64,000 nucleotides of DNA from Clonostachys chloroleuca (GCA_037952775.1 JBANAY010000003.1:23560001-23624000); one strand, 5' to 3'; counted from the stretch's first letter, positions 47,308 through 59,790 are shown. The notes: generated by a model not told the origin, from the sequence alone. Program-made: numbers and translations.

Positions 47308-49848
47308 TCAGTCAACATGCCTAGGCTCCTCCACATTACCCTGGAAGTTGAGCACACTTTCTGTGAGTGTCGTGTCCAGCTTTCCACTGCCCGATCCCAT
47401 CATTGGGAGCCCAAATGTCTCTACGCCCAGCATTGGAAGCGGATATTGGTCGAACAGACCAAATTGTGTCTGGGGCGATACGTCGAATGTATTCAGTCCA
47501 GACCAAACATCCCCATCTAGCATGGAAGACAAGTCTAGGTTGTCGAATAACGGAGTGAACATGGGATCTTCCGGCTGAACTTGGCTATCAGACCACGTAG
47601 AAACCGAGACTGGCTCAGGCTGTGGATGCGTGGCGTACGTTGGCGAACATCCATGCTCCTCGCGGCTTGGCCTATGCCTGGGTATCTGATAGCCTCCTGC
47701 GCCGGGATTGTCATTCCCCCAGAGTCTCTCGTCAATAGCCATTCTAGAACGAGAAGAATCGACATTTTCGGGACTCAAGGATGTTGCGTTGTGAGTTGAA
47801 GAAGCCGTTCCAGGCGAACCTAGCTCTTGCATAATGGAATCTCTGTACCGACGATCACGCATGATCCTATTCCCACCACGCTTTGACCGTTGGCCGGAAG
47901 AGGACTCCTCGATTGTGTCCACGGCAGCTTCAACTAGTCGCACCAAAGCCTCTTTCGTTCGCGCCATCTGCACCCAACGACCCGTGAGTTTCTCCAGTAC
48001 CACTTGCCACTCAATCGTACAACTCTTGAATGAGGCCCAGTCCATCTGCGCTTTGCGTCTTGCATCCGGGCTCTTCAATACAAGGAAGAGCAACGTCAGG
48101 CCACTCATCAATTGGTAATGAAGGTCTAGCCAGGTGAATTCGGATGGGCCTTTGTAGACGCGAATGAAGGACAAGTGGACCATGCTCTTGGCTGATTCGT
48201 ATGCGGCTAGTAATGATTCAGAAGACGGCAGGGGACCGTGAGAAAGCGGTCGGTGAAGCATGAGATTGGCATTTTGGTACCAATATCTCCACCAATCCAT
48301 GCTATGGCTCTCGTTGTCAATCAGCTTCACAGACTCGTCTTGCCATGACAGCAATTTTGCTGCCATCATGGCCTTCCAGGTGGCGAGATCAGAGTTTTCG
48401 TCGGTACTATGGGAATGAGGGCCCTTGCTTGTATGTAGGCGGTACACTATTTCGCTCTGCATCCGCTGCATCCTAAACCAGTGAAGCACCTGACTTCGTT
48501 TCGACTCAGGCAAAGATCGAGATGGATACTCAACGTCGATGTCGTCGTCATCTAGGAAGAACGGCCTGCCAAGCATGGTGGCCAGGCTTCGATCGAATGT
48601 ATAGGTGACCCAAAATAATCTTCGCTTCATATCCTGGAGCTCCTCGTCCGGCCCGTCGATTTCACCGAGGCCATACTTGATTGTTTGCTCCGAGTGGAAT
48701 CCCAGATCGACGCACATACGCATGCAAAGTCCCGATATATACCACACTGGTGCGGATTTAGAACTCACGATTGACGACAGCAGAAGAAGTAACAAGCATT
48801 GCAACGTTCTGTGTGTTTTTCGTCTCATCACAGAACCCAGTTCCGCGTTAGCATCCATACGAAATCTTTCCGCCAGCACCAAAGAGTCGGAGTTGTCGTG
48901 TGAGAGGAGCAGCAAAGAGATGGACAGTACAATGTTGAGCATAAATCTTGTCCATGGTTCTTCTGCTGAGTTTGAGGAAGTCCCTGGCTCATCTGGGGCA
49001 TAAAGTTTATAAACGTGGTCCATAAATTCCTGCTGATCGAGAATAGGATACTGTATTTGGTATTGGCAGAAGAAAATCTCGATGAGGCTGCCTGCTGTTT
49101 CGAGTGAAGGCAACGGGTTCGAGTCCTTCATGTCATGCCCAAGGCTTCCATCTTGGTCCTCGTAATGTGGTGGGTGGCTCTGATGATTTGGCTCTGGTCG
49201 GGAATGATGACTGTCAAAACTTGTACTGTTCTTCCTCGTAGATTCCAGAACGGAACGTGCAAGGTGCATGCCTAGTACAGGCGACAGGATCATTAGTCAG
49301 TCAATTTAATTCGTTTCTTCTTGATCAGGTTCACCTTACCACTCGATGTGCCTAAAAAATGAGAGTCATCTCCCAATTCCAGACGAATGAAGTCGGGACG
49401 TTCGCGGATGTCAGTCTCATCACTCTCCTCTGCTGCAGCTGAGGGTAGTCGGCTTCTATTTGAGGGAGCCTTGTCCTTCTTATCTTTACCGAGCGCCCGA
49501 ATTCTCTCTTCCAACTGCGAAACTTGGTCCTCCAGATCACTAATGTATGTCCTAGGGTGTGTAGTCTTCGATCGAGCATCGGTGTAGTCGCAGCTAGAAC
49601 CCGAGCTCTGGCACTGACTACAGGCCGGTATCCCTAAGAAGAGATGTTAGATCCTTTACGGCTTCCCATTGTTTTTCAATTCCGAGTCCAGGCCGTTTCT
49701 TACCTGTATCGCATTTTGCCTTTCGTTTTCTGCATCGATTGCATGCATTGATTGTCTCAGCCCAGTCAGCACCATCGCTCTTAGATGTCTTGGACAACTT
49801 ACGAAGAATGATGGCTCCATTCGCTGCCTGAATAGAGAATATGGTCAT
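47308..49848 (-). CDS. Zn2Cys6 transcription factor with fungal_trans domain, beside the lyase gene
   Basis: Three exons. Exon 1 (ATG at 49848) contains the first half of the zinc cluster, ACNRCRKRKAKCDT. After an intron (about 49704-49634) exon 2 has GIPACSQCQSSGSSCDY, giving C-x2-C-x6-C-x6-C-x2-C-x6-C. A short coiled coil follows (YISDLEDQVSQLEERIRALG). A second intron (about 49337-49272) precedes exon 3, with the fungal_trans domain: IEIFFCQYQIQYPILDQQEF, SAPVWYISGLCMRMCVDLGF, ELQDMKRRLFWVTYTFDRSL and ATMLGRPFFLDDDDIDVEYP, then an acidic and Gln/Ser/Pro-rich C-terminus. Total about 800 residues, normal for the family, without lesions. It lies between the beta-propeller gene and the sugar porter, all on the minus strand, so it is the best candidate for their pathway-specific activator. 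Confidence 0.88.
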
Positions 49849-50510
49849 ACAGTTGACGAGAGAAATTCAACTGGCAAGGATATGATTCTGGGTCAGCTGA
49901 GCCCGCGGAAACAAGCCGTCACCTGTCGCGTTTTCTCCACCTTAATTTCTGTAAACCCACTGCGGGGTAGCTGGCTGCGTCACTAGTCTCAACTAGATTA
50001 CGGCGAGGTGAAGTTATCCCCGATTCAGGACCAGCCAATACACAGAGACTGCAAAGGTGTTTCCATCTCAACTTTCCAATACAGGCCAAGATAGTGATAG
50101 ATAATGGTGTATAATGATAATCAATACTTAATTAATCGTTAGAAAATATCATCTATTATTTTACAATAGGAAGCATTATTTTGTGACTGTCACCACTATC
50201 TTCTTTGCAAACGTTTGACTGACTCGAAACTCGATTGTGGCAACACATGTGTATAGCACCAAAGAAACAGAAAACTTCACAATTTTGATTCAACAACCAT
50301 TAAATTATTTGGAAATCCCATTAGACTAATCTATACAATCGTTCAACGACTGATGCCTAGCTCACAACTGGGGGAGCTTGACGAGGTTGTTATAGATGTG
50401 CTATAGGGTAGGGCAGCCAAACATCACGCACAAACTCGAATCAAAACATCACAACGCGTCTGATAACGCGTTCGGTGAGATTTGGCAAATGATTCCCTCA
50501 GAACACAGTT
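49849..50510. other. Intergenic region, nothing recognised
   Basis: Upstream region of the Zn2Cys6 gene and 3' flank of the sugar porter. It contains an AT-rich part (50100-50175) and no coding signal. Confidence 0.45.
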
Positions 50511-52351
50511 TCAGACTCTCTTGTTGTCCCCAACCTCAACATGCTCATGCCCTTCATCGAGCATCTGCTTTGGAGTCGCCTCCGATTCAGAGTGGATATT
50601 GAGTTTACCAAACTGGGCATCAAGCTCTTCCAGTGTCTTTTTCTTGGTCTCGGGGTAGCAGGAATAAACGAGGATTGCTGCGAAAACGTTGAATGACATG
50701 AATATGAAGTATACTCGGGGCCCAATGTTCGAGACAGCAACTGGCCAGACTTGACCCACGATGATGGAACCCAAAGATGCTCCCGATTGAGAGATGCCCA
50801 GGCCCTTGGAGCGGCAATTTGCAGGGAAGATTTCGGACGCGTAGATCCATGCACACGGTCCGAAGCCCATGCTGTCTGTTTTGTCTTTGTTAGTGAATTG
50901 TCTCCCGCCAAGGAGCAAGTGGTATGACTTACATCCTACGGTAAAAAAGAAGATGAAGAAAATGTTGACATAGTTGGCCGAGGCGTTGACTTGGTTTGGG
51001 TATGCCAGTTGCAAAGCGCCATTGATCTGGTGCTTGGTTAGCAGTTGGGAAGAGACACGGTAAGAGTCAAGACTTACCATCAAACAGAAGGCCATGATGA
51101 CGGCTCCAACACCGAGAGAGTGTCGTCTGCCGATCCTGTCAATGAAAAACATGGCACCAATTGTACATCCTACTTGCACTGTGCCATCAATGCCTGACGC
51201 AAGTAGGCTCAGATCCTTCGATGTACCTGCAGCGATGAAGTTTGTAGGACTGTTTCGGCCATGTTAGCAATGATCAGCGGGAAGGCAAGAGGGGATGGTC
51301 CTTACAGGTAGTAGCGAATACCCGCAGCACCACTCATCTGTTGCAGAAATGCCAGTGCCCAGGCTCTCCAGAGGCGAGCCCACAAAACCTTTTCCTTGAA
51401 AAAGACGCGGGCTGATGTGACAGAATGCTCTTTGTGCCATAGGATGTTGGCATGAATCTCATCAAGCTCAGACTGAACTTCCATCACGTCGCTGGCACCA
51501 CGTAGTTTGGTGAGAGACCGGGCTGCTTCTTCAGTTCGATCATGTTCCATCAACCAACGAGGTCTAAAAAATGAAGTTAGAATGCTGACTAGTGCTAGGG
51601 GAGGTGTAGTACATACGATTCCGGCAAGAACGGCGCGCCTGCTAGAAACATCAAGGCCGGGACGAACTGAGCTGCATTGGAGAGGCGCCACTCCAGATCA
51701 ACTCCATTGCCAGTTTTCCAAAAGGAGAATCCGTACCCAACCCAAAAGGCCATCGAGATTCTAGAAGTCATTAGTATTCCTCGATTTAACCAAACTCTAC
51801 AAACTGCAACATACCCAAAGACAATTCCAACCTGGTTGGCGGCGACGTAGAATCCACGTTGCGCGGCCGGTGCAATCTCACTAAGATAGAGAGGAACTGC
51901 AGTTGAGACGATGCCTGTGCCGACACCGGCAATGATACGCCCAACGACCATGAGAGCAAGATGGACAGCTGCCGTCTGCATCGCGGCACCTACGACAACG
52001 ACGCACACGCCGATGAAACCCGCCCAGCGTCGACCAAAGCGATTGTTGGTACGCCCCGCCAGGAATATGAATCCGACTAGCTGGCCAACAGAGAAGATTG
52101 CTGTAATCAACCCCTTCGATGCTGAAGAGGGGTTGTTCAAGGCCTTGTTGAATCCTGGTGAGACGTAGATGGTGCTGAGAATGCCAATATCGTATCTGTA
52201 TGCTGTCAGCCAAAACAGCCTTATAGTATTTGAATAGAGAACATGCATACCCCCAGAAGATTGAACCCATCGACATGACGCCGACACTGATGAGGAGCCA
52301 GATGCTCGCCTTCGGCTTGGCTTGCACAACGTGAACTTCGGTTTCTGCCAT
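50511..52351 (-). CDS. MFS sugar porter
   Basis: The start ATG at 52351 (MAETEVHVVQAKPKASIWLL) is followed by five introns of about 50-65 bases, all with good GT-AG ends and in phase. Sugar-porter signatures are present: YDIGILSTIYVSPGF after helix 1, GRTNNRFGRRWAGF (the GRR loop between helices 2 and 3), RIIAGVGTGIVSTAVPLYLS, then PES joined across an intron to PRWLMEHDRTEEA, FLQQMSGAAGIRYYL, FFIDRIGRRHSLGVGAVIMA and the C-terminal YPETKKKTLEELDAQF. About 515 residues, complete. It imports hexoses or related sugars by proton symport at the plasma membrane; the exact substrate is not visible. Its position beside the lyase and regulator suggests it imports the released sugar, rhamnose or an uronate-containing oligosaccharide for example. 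Confidence 0.9.
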
Positions 52352-52759
52352 CTTGCAGGTTTATATTAGGCCTTGGCTTGAGTCGTATGCAAGAGAATTG
52401 ACTCCGATAGTGAAACCCTTTCAGACTCTCCCATCCAGGGAAGTGTAACCTTTTAGTAGTACAATGCGGTTGGAGGGAAACTGGGGTTGCGGGGGATGTT
52501 CTGGGGTGGAAAGGAACTATTTCCGCGTTTGTGGGGATTCCGATGTTAGTCAAGCGGAACCGCCGTTGCCCACTTCTATCGATGGCTCTCCTCTATCGGA
52601 GGTTCCGTTCAGCTGCATATTGTGAGTATATTCTCAGTATTGGAGGGGACCTGGTCAAGTTCTGGTCTTGCACAGATCATATGCTCAACTCTCACAAACA
52701 CATCCCTGCTACATTACCTGATCTCAATTGATATTTTCAACCCAATTCTTTTCGTGAGC
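52352..52759. promoter_or_regulatory. Divergent promoter between sugar porter and reductase
   Basis: About 410 bases between two start codons facing apart. CGGAACCGCCG at 52555-52565 contains CGG and CCG triplets in inverted orientation, the kind of half-site bound by Zn2Cys6 dimers, and CGGAGGTTCCG at 52598-52608 is a similar spaced CGG/CCG pair. This is suggestive only. Confidence 0.4.
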
Positions 52760-53640
52760 ATGCATCCTCAGACTGAGGCTGCAATCAGGGGAATGGATCA
52801 CATGGCCGCCCAGACCCTCTTGATGTTGTAAAGCTGGAGTCTTCTCACCGATTGTCCCCCAGTATCAGTCTGCACACCTTTTCGGTTCCAAAAAGGGCAA
52901 CTTTTCTGACCTCATATCAACCCTCGCAGAATGTGACACTCCAATTTCCTGATGACTTGGATCTGATCTACGGATCTAAATCTTTGAAAGAAGAAGATCG
53001 TTGCCTTACCTTCACTCCTTGCCAGCTCTCCGAGGCACTGGGTGCTGGTTATTTGGCAATGTCAGTGATAGCGAGGAACGGGCGCGTCACGGGACTTCTC
53101 GGAATCCCCAGGCCACATGGCCGACTGACAGCCAAAATTGTTGGCACAGGAGGTGGCTTTTCAACATTGAATATCGACAACATTGGCTTTGCAACTTGTA
53201 TTGCAGGAGGAACCGGCATTGCGCCGTTTCTTGCCATGACAAATGCTCGGTGGGGAACAAATGGCCGCCTTGGGAGAGTCTCATTGATATGGAGCATTAA
53301 TGGGAACGACTTCCCTTTGGTAGAATACTTAATACGGGAAAAAATCCTCCAGAGCATCCACTGGCTTTCTGTTGCGATTTTCGTCACAGCGGGGGATGAG
53401 GTTGATGGATTGGTAGCCGGAAAAACGGAGGGTTGGTGGGCCAAGAAGATTAGTGAACTGCGACTAGAGATTGATTCAAGTATTCAGACTCGGCTCAGGA
53501 GGATGGAAAAGGACGACATGGATTCGACCATTTTAAACAGTGATCATCAGGTTCTCTTCTGTGGGAGCAAATCGTTGGAGTGGCAGGTCCGAATGTGGTG
53601 CCTGGACAAGTGTCAAGTGCTCAACACTGAACTGTCTTAG
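52760..53640 (+). pseudogene. FNR-like NAD(P)H:flavin oxidoreductase with one frameshift near the N-terminus
   Basis: The main frame reads LDVVKLESSHRLSPSISLHT, then ATFLTSYQPSQNVTLQFPD and EDRCLTFTPCQ, which fit the FAD-binding barrel of ferredoxin-reductase-like proteins. Next come ATCIAGGTGIAPFLAMT (the NAD(P)H pyrophosphate loop GGTGIAP) and VLFCGSKSLEWQVRMW, the usual CG-x motif near the C-terminus. About 290 residues. The nearest ATG (52760, MHPQTEAAIRGMDHMAA) is in another frame; one more C in the CCC at 52809-52811 would join it to PDPLDVVKLES. Otherwise the protein starts without an ATG. It would supply electrons from NAD(P)H to an acceptor. It is tail-to-tail with the large FAD oxidoreductase, so the two could act together; this is inferred from position only. 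Confidence 0.68.
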
Positions 53641-53754
53641 CGATGATGATTTATTAGTTCACAAAATTACCACTTGGTTGAAACAATTACTGGCAACTTG
53701 GCCTATACTCATCTTCTCACGATACGGTATTTAATTGATCTATCTAAAGGTTCT

Positions 53755-56175
53755 TTACTCGTATGCCCGAATCTCAAATATGCCTCCTCGGACATTACTG
53801 TCTCCATTCAATGCCAGTATCTCGACCCCAATCATTGTCAAGCGTTCTGGTGGATCGAATTCGGCAACGCGACGGGAAAGATGATTATCCTCCTCATGGA
53901 AGAGTTCCTTCTCTTCCCCATCACGCGAGAGATCAAGCACTCGCCACTCCTTTACACAAAAGGGGATGTTGCGTTCTGGGTGACCTCGAAGTACCGACTC
54001 AAGGGCATGATCATAGTCTGTATCGAAGTGAACCACGAGGCTCTTTAAATTGACGTGCGAATCCCAAGCAATCTTAACCATCTTCCTGTCATTACCGTCG
54101 GAAGCCCGAGGTACCCAGCAGTTTGTACGCTTCGTCGGTCTCGGGACGCCGTTGGTCAGATTTGATGAACTCCAAGCCTGGATGGGAGGATCAACTCTGA
54201 TCGCCAGATTGTGTCCCATAGGTCTCCGAACTGGTGTCCATCGTTCGAATGTTTCAACTCCAACGTCATCAGGAGGCTCTTGCGTGCATTCATGTTCCAC
54301 CGTCATCAAAGCAGAGACACGGGTAAGAGTTGTAGAGATGGCGACGGATTCATTCTGCATAAAACACAGAAACACGTATTGTGTTTGGGGGTTGGTAACC
54401 TCGAATGCGATCTTGAGATCGTTTGATCCAGGTTTGAGAGAGAATGAAGTTTCTCCGAGGATGACCTCTGGAGTGTAGTTGTACGGCTTGTTAGAACCTC
54501 GAAGCTGCACCTTCAGTACGCTATCTTCCACGGCCTGCGCCGTTATGAAGAACTTGGGAACCGGTCCGGCTTCGAGCGGCATCATCTGAGCCAGGCTCCT
54601 AACCAGAACTTTGGGAGGACCGTTGTCGGGGAGGTTATCTAGCTGGAAAGCAGGAGATGCCTCGATTGATCGCGCGCGGTGAACAAGATCTTCAGAATCT
54701 TTGAGCTTGTAGCCTGGAATAAATTGGCCGAAGCGCATAAGCTCAGTTTGGAACGACTTCATCGTGTCCTTGACCAAGAGCTGGACTGGGTCGATGCAGA
54801 ATTTCTTGCATAGCGCTGCAGCCACGCCTAGAGCATTTGCATTTGCGCCAGAAGTAGCCATGACACGGGTGGATGCAAAGGCTACATGAGAGGCTGATAT
54901 TATCCTTCCGCCATACATGAGGTTTGGGATCTCGGAGCAGACCATAGACGAGAATGGAATTTGGTATACACCTGTTGTAGTAACTCATTAGTTTTGACGA
55001 CGCAATTAGGGTTATCCGGTCATTACCTTTGGAATGCCACTGTGTGCATCCGTCAACTTCAGAGAAGACTCCATCCGCGGGATGGAGGTCCAGAGACCAG
55101 CCGCCAAAGGAGACGGCGTCTGAGTGGTACCTCTGCTCGATAACATCTTGTTGTGTCATGATTCTTGGTCCAACTATTTCACATGTGTCAGGGCTTAGTC
55201 TCTGCTAAGAATCAGATCCGACTTACTAAATCGCCTGCTTTCGCGTTTTCCTGGTATTGTGCCAACCCACTCAAGTGTCAAGTTCTCAGCTTCGGGGAAC
55301 CGCCCAGAGTTCTTGAAGTAATCCCATACTCCGTAAACCACTTTCCACAGCTCCCACTTGATTTCCTCAGTGTCGTGAACAGTGTCAAGGCGGCCTCCAT
55401 ACTCGATCCACCAAAGACTGCATCCCATCTCCTTGGTGTTGAAGCTGCGGAACCTCGGAATTTGATTCTCTACGTCCTTGAGCGCATAGGATGGAGCGAC
55501 AAACTTGACAGGCTTGCCAACATCTTTGGAATAAAAATAGATGGAGTGACCAAGTAAATGACCGTACTCGGACGACGGAGCGAACTTTTCTCCAAACTCG
55601 TCACGCTGTTCGGCACCGACACGGAAAGGTGCACCGGCCAAGAATGACAATGTGCCGTCTCCGGTACAGTCAATGAACTGCAGAGACTTGATCGAGAACA
55701 TGAGCGAAGTTTGGGATGAGAAGGCCTGGATTCTGCTGATCCGATCACCGTCTTTGTCGCAGCCGACGAGCGACGTGTTGAGGAAGAGCTGGATGTTCGG
55801 CTCATCATGGACCTTCTCTAGCAGGATGGTATCGAGGATCAAAGGGTTTCCCTCAGGATTGCGGTGCAAATTCTCTAGCAGTATCTCATCCACAAGGCCG
55901 CCTTCTCGGGCGTACCGGTTATTGTTGAACATGTGTGATGTCGCGCCCAGGATCCAGAGTCTGACCTCGCTCGATCCATTACCGCCTAGCACAGGCCTAT
56001 CCTGGACGAGGACGACCTTTACGCCATTTCTGGCGGCGGATATCGCAGCAATGGTGCCTGACAGACCTCCGCCGCATACGCATAGGTCGACCTGGATGTT
56101 ACGCGCCTCGAAATCGCGTTGCTGGGTTGCGGGCTCTCGACGGAGCACGGGATCGTGAACTCGAGCAGGCGCCAT
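53755..56175 (-). CDS. Large FAD-dependent oxidoreductase (FAD_oxidored family)
   Basis: The start ATG at 56175 opens exon 1, with VDLCVCGGGLSGTIAAISAA (the Rossmann GxGxxG-type loop), VVLVQDRPVLGGNGSSEVRL and later FIDCTGDGTLSFLAGAPFRVG, the signatures of the FAD_oxidored family (PF12831). Exon 2 reads VGPRIMTQQDVIEQRYHSDA and FGGWSLDLHPADGVFSEVDG. Exon 3 has GVYQIPFSSMVCSEIPNLMY and ASTRVMATSGANANALGVAA, the C-terminal FAD-contact region. A beta-rich C-terminal region of about 180 residues (KMVKIAWDSHVNLKSLVVHF, FEIRAYE end) resembles a discoidin-like module. About 770 residues; introns near 55228-55179 and 55026-54972; no lesions. In bacteria such proteins are often encoded beside polysaccharide-utilisation genes, with unknown reactions. 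It probably oxidises a sugar-derived hydroxyl in this cluster. Confidence 0.85.
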
Positions 56176-56776
56176 TTTTGGGATATGTTCACAGCACTAA
56201 ATAGCCAGTTCAGGGACTTGGGCATAAGTCAAATTTGGGTGGGCATCGAATTAGCAATGAGAATGGGGTGATGTCGGGGTACAAATATGCACCCACCGGA
56301 GAGATGCGTGGAGAACAATGGTCTTGGGGACACTGAGTGCCCGTTGAAGAGAGCTTCGGGCCTATATCTTCTACCGAGTGCCTCAGTTATTCTGACAAGA
56401 ATTGGTAGAGAGTTGCGAGCCGCGTTTCCATGGTCAGATGTGAAGCAATGGAACACCCGATGACGCTGCTTGCCATTGACGGGGGTTCCGTCTCGCCCCA
56501 TCTTCTGCTTTTGGACGACGACCAGCGTCCGTTACACGAGTTGCCGGATCCTTGGATGCTAGTCTGCGCTAATTTGGTTTTAGTCTGCAGGTGATCAGAA
56601 CCTCGGCGAGCATCTTACCCCAATTTTTCCAACGTCAGGGGTTCCCAACAGCCCCTCGGACCAAGAATTCCCGCTGGCGTTCAACCAGGTGCTGTCAATC
56701 AATCTACCATAACGAAATTGAATGTAGAATCGAATACTTAGAGGATACTGGGTGAAGAGACGGCCTTGTCCGTACG
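56176..56776. promoter_or_regulatory. Divergent promoter between FAD oxidoreductase and second Zn2Cys6 regulator
   Basis: About 600 bases between two diverging start codons, with many short CGG/CCG elements (56296-56301 and 56561-56566, for example). No known consensus is proven. Confidence 0.45.
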
Positions 56777-58743
56777 ATGAGTGAACACTTGGGCAATTCC
56801 AACCAAGGACGCGCTCCGCTTCGCATCTCTCAGGTGCTGTCCGCCTGCTTGTTTTGCAAATCCAGAAAGATTAGAGTAAGTAATTGGGCCATTTCTGTTT
56901 TTTGAATTTCTCGGGCTTTCAATTTTGACTCGACTAGTGCGACGGAGTTACCCCAGCGTGTGGGGGATGCACCAAGTTCGGCCGTCCAGGGACATGCTCT
57001 CTGTCTTCAGGAGGCACACATCAGGCGCGAGACTACCCAACCTACCTGCAGAATCGGATCCAAAGACTCGAAAAGACCTTGCAAAGTTTGCAAGGAGCCT
57101 CGACAGATACTCATTCATCCTCAGGATTGCCTAGTTCGCGAGTGACTGCCCAGGCTGAGCCCTACCCACCATCGACATCCGTTATCGATACTCTTATTGC
57201 GGATATCGGGGCCTTGCCTATACTTGCATCATCTTATTCTTCAACTGGGGATGGACCAAGTCTGTCAACCATCCTCCTTGGGGCCGCAAGCAAAACTCCG
57301 CTTGCTCTCACACAGCGCGCTATTCACGCCGGTCCAACTTGGATGCCTGGAAGGGACGTTGCGTTGAAACTAGCTCAGCATTATGTTGACCAGGTCTATC
57401 CAAGACTTCCATTCTTTTCCATCCAAGGATTCTGGGCGCAGTTCAACATCATTTTTCCCACAATCGTCTCCTCATTTACGTCCGACGGCACTGCTCCTCA
57501 AAGACTCGGAGAGAAGGGCACTGCAGACATTGATCAGGGGAACAGCTACTTCACTGTACTGATCGTACTTGCTATCTCATCCTCGAGCCTGTCTCGAAGT
57601 GCGGACAGTCTCATATCAACTCAAGCCCAGAGGCTCTTGAATCGCGCCCTCGAATACCGAGAATCCGCTGTGCGACCAAATACTATTGTCGGCGTCCAGT
57701 CGTTGTTGTTTCTTATCCAATATGCGATGCTAAACCCTTCGGCTCTGGATGCTTGGTGCCTGATTGGAGTGGGAATGCGCAATTGCATTGATCTAGGCCT
57801 ACATCAAGACCCTCAACCCCCCGACTCCATCAGTCCCAGCCTTCTGGAAACGCGGCGGAGATTATGGTGGAGTATATACTCGTTTGATAGATCCATGAGC
57901 CTAAGCTGTGGCCGGTCGACTGAGATATCAGACTGTGTAATTGGTGCTCTGTTGCCTAGTTTCCGTATCGAGTCCGTCGCGACTGAAGCCGATATCCAAG
58001 GATACCTCCAGCGGTATCGTGCCCTTCAGCTCCAATCCAAAATCTACGACTCTTTGAACAGAAAACCACAAAGACGTACCGTTCCTTCCGACCAGATCAT
58101 TGCTGCTCTCAAAGCTGAGCTGGACTGGTGGGAAAAGGAGAATATTCCCACACACAACAGTAAAGGACTTGTGGAGAGTGAATTGTCAATGGGCAAGATG
58201 CTCCTGTATCGTCCTTGTCGCATTGTTCCCGAAAGATCGGTAGAGGAGAACATGGAGCTCTGGACAGCCTCACTCGGCTTTTTGGCCACATATCGCCAGC
58301 TAGTCGAGTCGAACAGAATCTTTTACGTACAGATTGCATCCGAAAAGACCTATTGGGCCGGTCTTGCCATTTTACACAGCTTTTGGAGGGTTCATTCTCT
58401 TTCTTTGTCTGGAGAAGAAGTAGCAAGACGAGCTGCCATTGTGAGGCAAACGGATCTGTGGAAAGCCATCCAAGATGTAATGTTTATTCTCCGGGCCTTG
58501 AGCGAGCGATGGGAAGATGGCAGGATCCTGGCCAAGCAATTTGAAAAGACGAGCACTTTTGCTATCGCAGTAGCGGAGAACGGAAGGAATGGGCTTTCAG
58601 ACACGCTGCAGGTGCCTCGGGAGATTCAAACGTTCGGAACATATGTCAGCATGACGAGCATACGGGCCTCGAAAGAGCGTGATGGTCTCATTCAACGGGA
58701 TCTAGACCTGCAGCAGTTTGTTGCTGAGATGGTTGAGATCTAG
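56777..58743 (+). CDS. Zn2Cys6 transcription factor with fungal_trans domain
   Basis: Exon 1 (56777-56875, 33 codons) ends SACLFCKSRKIR. After a 62-base intron exon 2 (from 56938) continues CDGVTPACGGCTKFGRPGTC, completing a Zn2Cys6 cluster with the intron in its usual place. A short coiled coil (YLQNRIQRLEKTLQSLQG) follows. The regulatory domain includes LAQHYVDQVYPRLPFFSIQG, NPSALDAWCLIGVGMRNCID, ETRRRLWWSIYSFDRSMSLS and CGRSTEISDCVIGALLP. Total about 635 residues, no lesions, stop at 58741-58743. It shares a divergent promoter with the FAD oxidoreductase and is the second regulator in the cluster. Confidence 0.88.
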
Positions 58744-59034
58744 TAGCACGTGTTGTAGTCATGATGCCAAAGGCTAATGGAAGCCTTGTCACAGTTGTGA
58801 AACAGCAACTAACTCTACATGCAAGGATCAGCATCTGATTCCGATATTAAAAGAGGAAACATTTCCTTCTCTTTCTTAAATTCAAAAAGGCTCATCATTT
58901 TGTAAAGCTTAAGCTAGAGAGCAAAATACGTGTAATCTTGACGATCATGCACGATCCGGATTCAAATCATGTTCTTGAGGCGTTTCCTGGCCTCCACCGT
59001 GAGCGGGGCCCCGTTCAGGAAACAGTTTGCTTAT

Positions 59035-59380
59035 TTAAAGGTCTACCTTGCCCTGTTCGGCACGTTGAACATTTGGCGCCTCACTGTGCTTGACGCCTTC
59101 AATGATCCCATCAATATCCTCCAGCGTCTTGCCCTTGGTCTCCGCCTAGAAGAACCAAATAAAGGCCAGCAGGGCAAAAGTCCAGCTAGCATTCATGACA
59201 TATGTCTTCCAGCCAGTGCCTCGAGCATAAAGGGCGCCGCGAAGACAAAGGTGATGCCGGAGCCGAAAATGGTAAACGTGTTCAGGCCCATGCCGAACGT
59301 GCGGATCTGGTAATTCAGGATCTCGGTCGAGTACAAGTACTCGAGAGGAAGTCCACCCGTCATGTCCCAAGAGACGTGTC
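59035..59380 (-). pseudogene. C-terminal fragment of an MFS sugar transporter
   Basis: The minus strand encodes, in mixed frames, GLPLEYLYSTEILNYQIRTF, GMGLNTFTIFGSGITFVFAA, PFMLEALAG, then WKTYVMNASWTFALLAFIWF, an in-frame stop, then AETKGKTLEDIDGIIEGVKH and a stop at 59035. This is the helix 10-12 region and the PETKGxTLEE signature of a lactose permease/hexose-type porter. Everything before helix 10 is missing. At least one frameshift and one stop are present. It is a relic. A separate partial transporter lies at 63106-64000. Confidence 0.75.
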
Positions 59381-59790
59381 ATGCTGGGATATGAATGGAA
59401 GAAAATGTGACTCCCCCGTGGCGCCTGCCGGCGAGGCGTGTTTGACATTCCTGGGAAGATTTTGGAAATGCTGAAAGTCAGTATCTGAGACATTGTTGTG
59501 TGCGAGAAAGCGTAAAGAATGCAGTGTCACCGACCACTGACGGGTTAAACAGTGGTAGCGTCTATCTTAAAATGCCTGACGCATCGATTGGCAACTGACA
59601 GCCCTCATGAGAGAAGCACTAGTTGAAAAACGGTCTCTGCGATGAGCTTCGTGGAATGGCAAAGGATTGGTTGCATAATCAGTCTCAGTATTTAATATAT
59701 ATGATGGCGCCACCATACTGATCATGGCCTGTCGCCACAGATTGGATCTTACCGACACTCACTGCTGGAGCAAGCTGCGCACACATCTAT

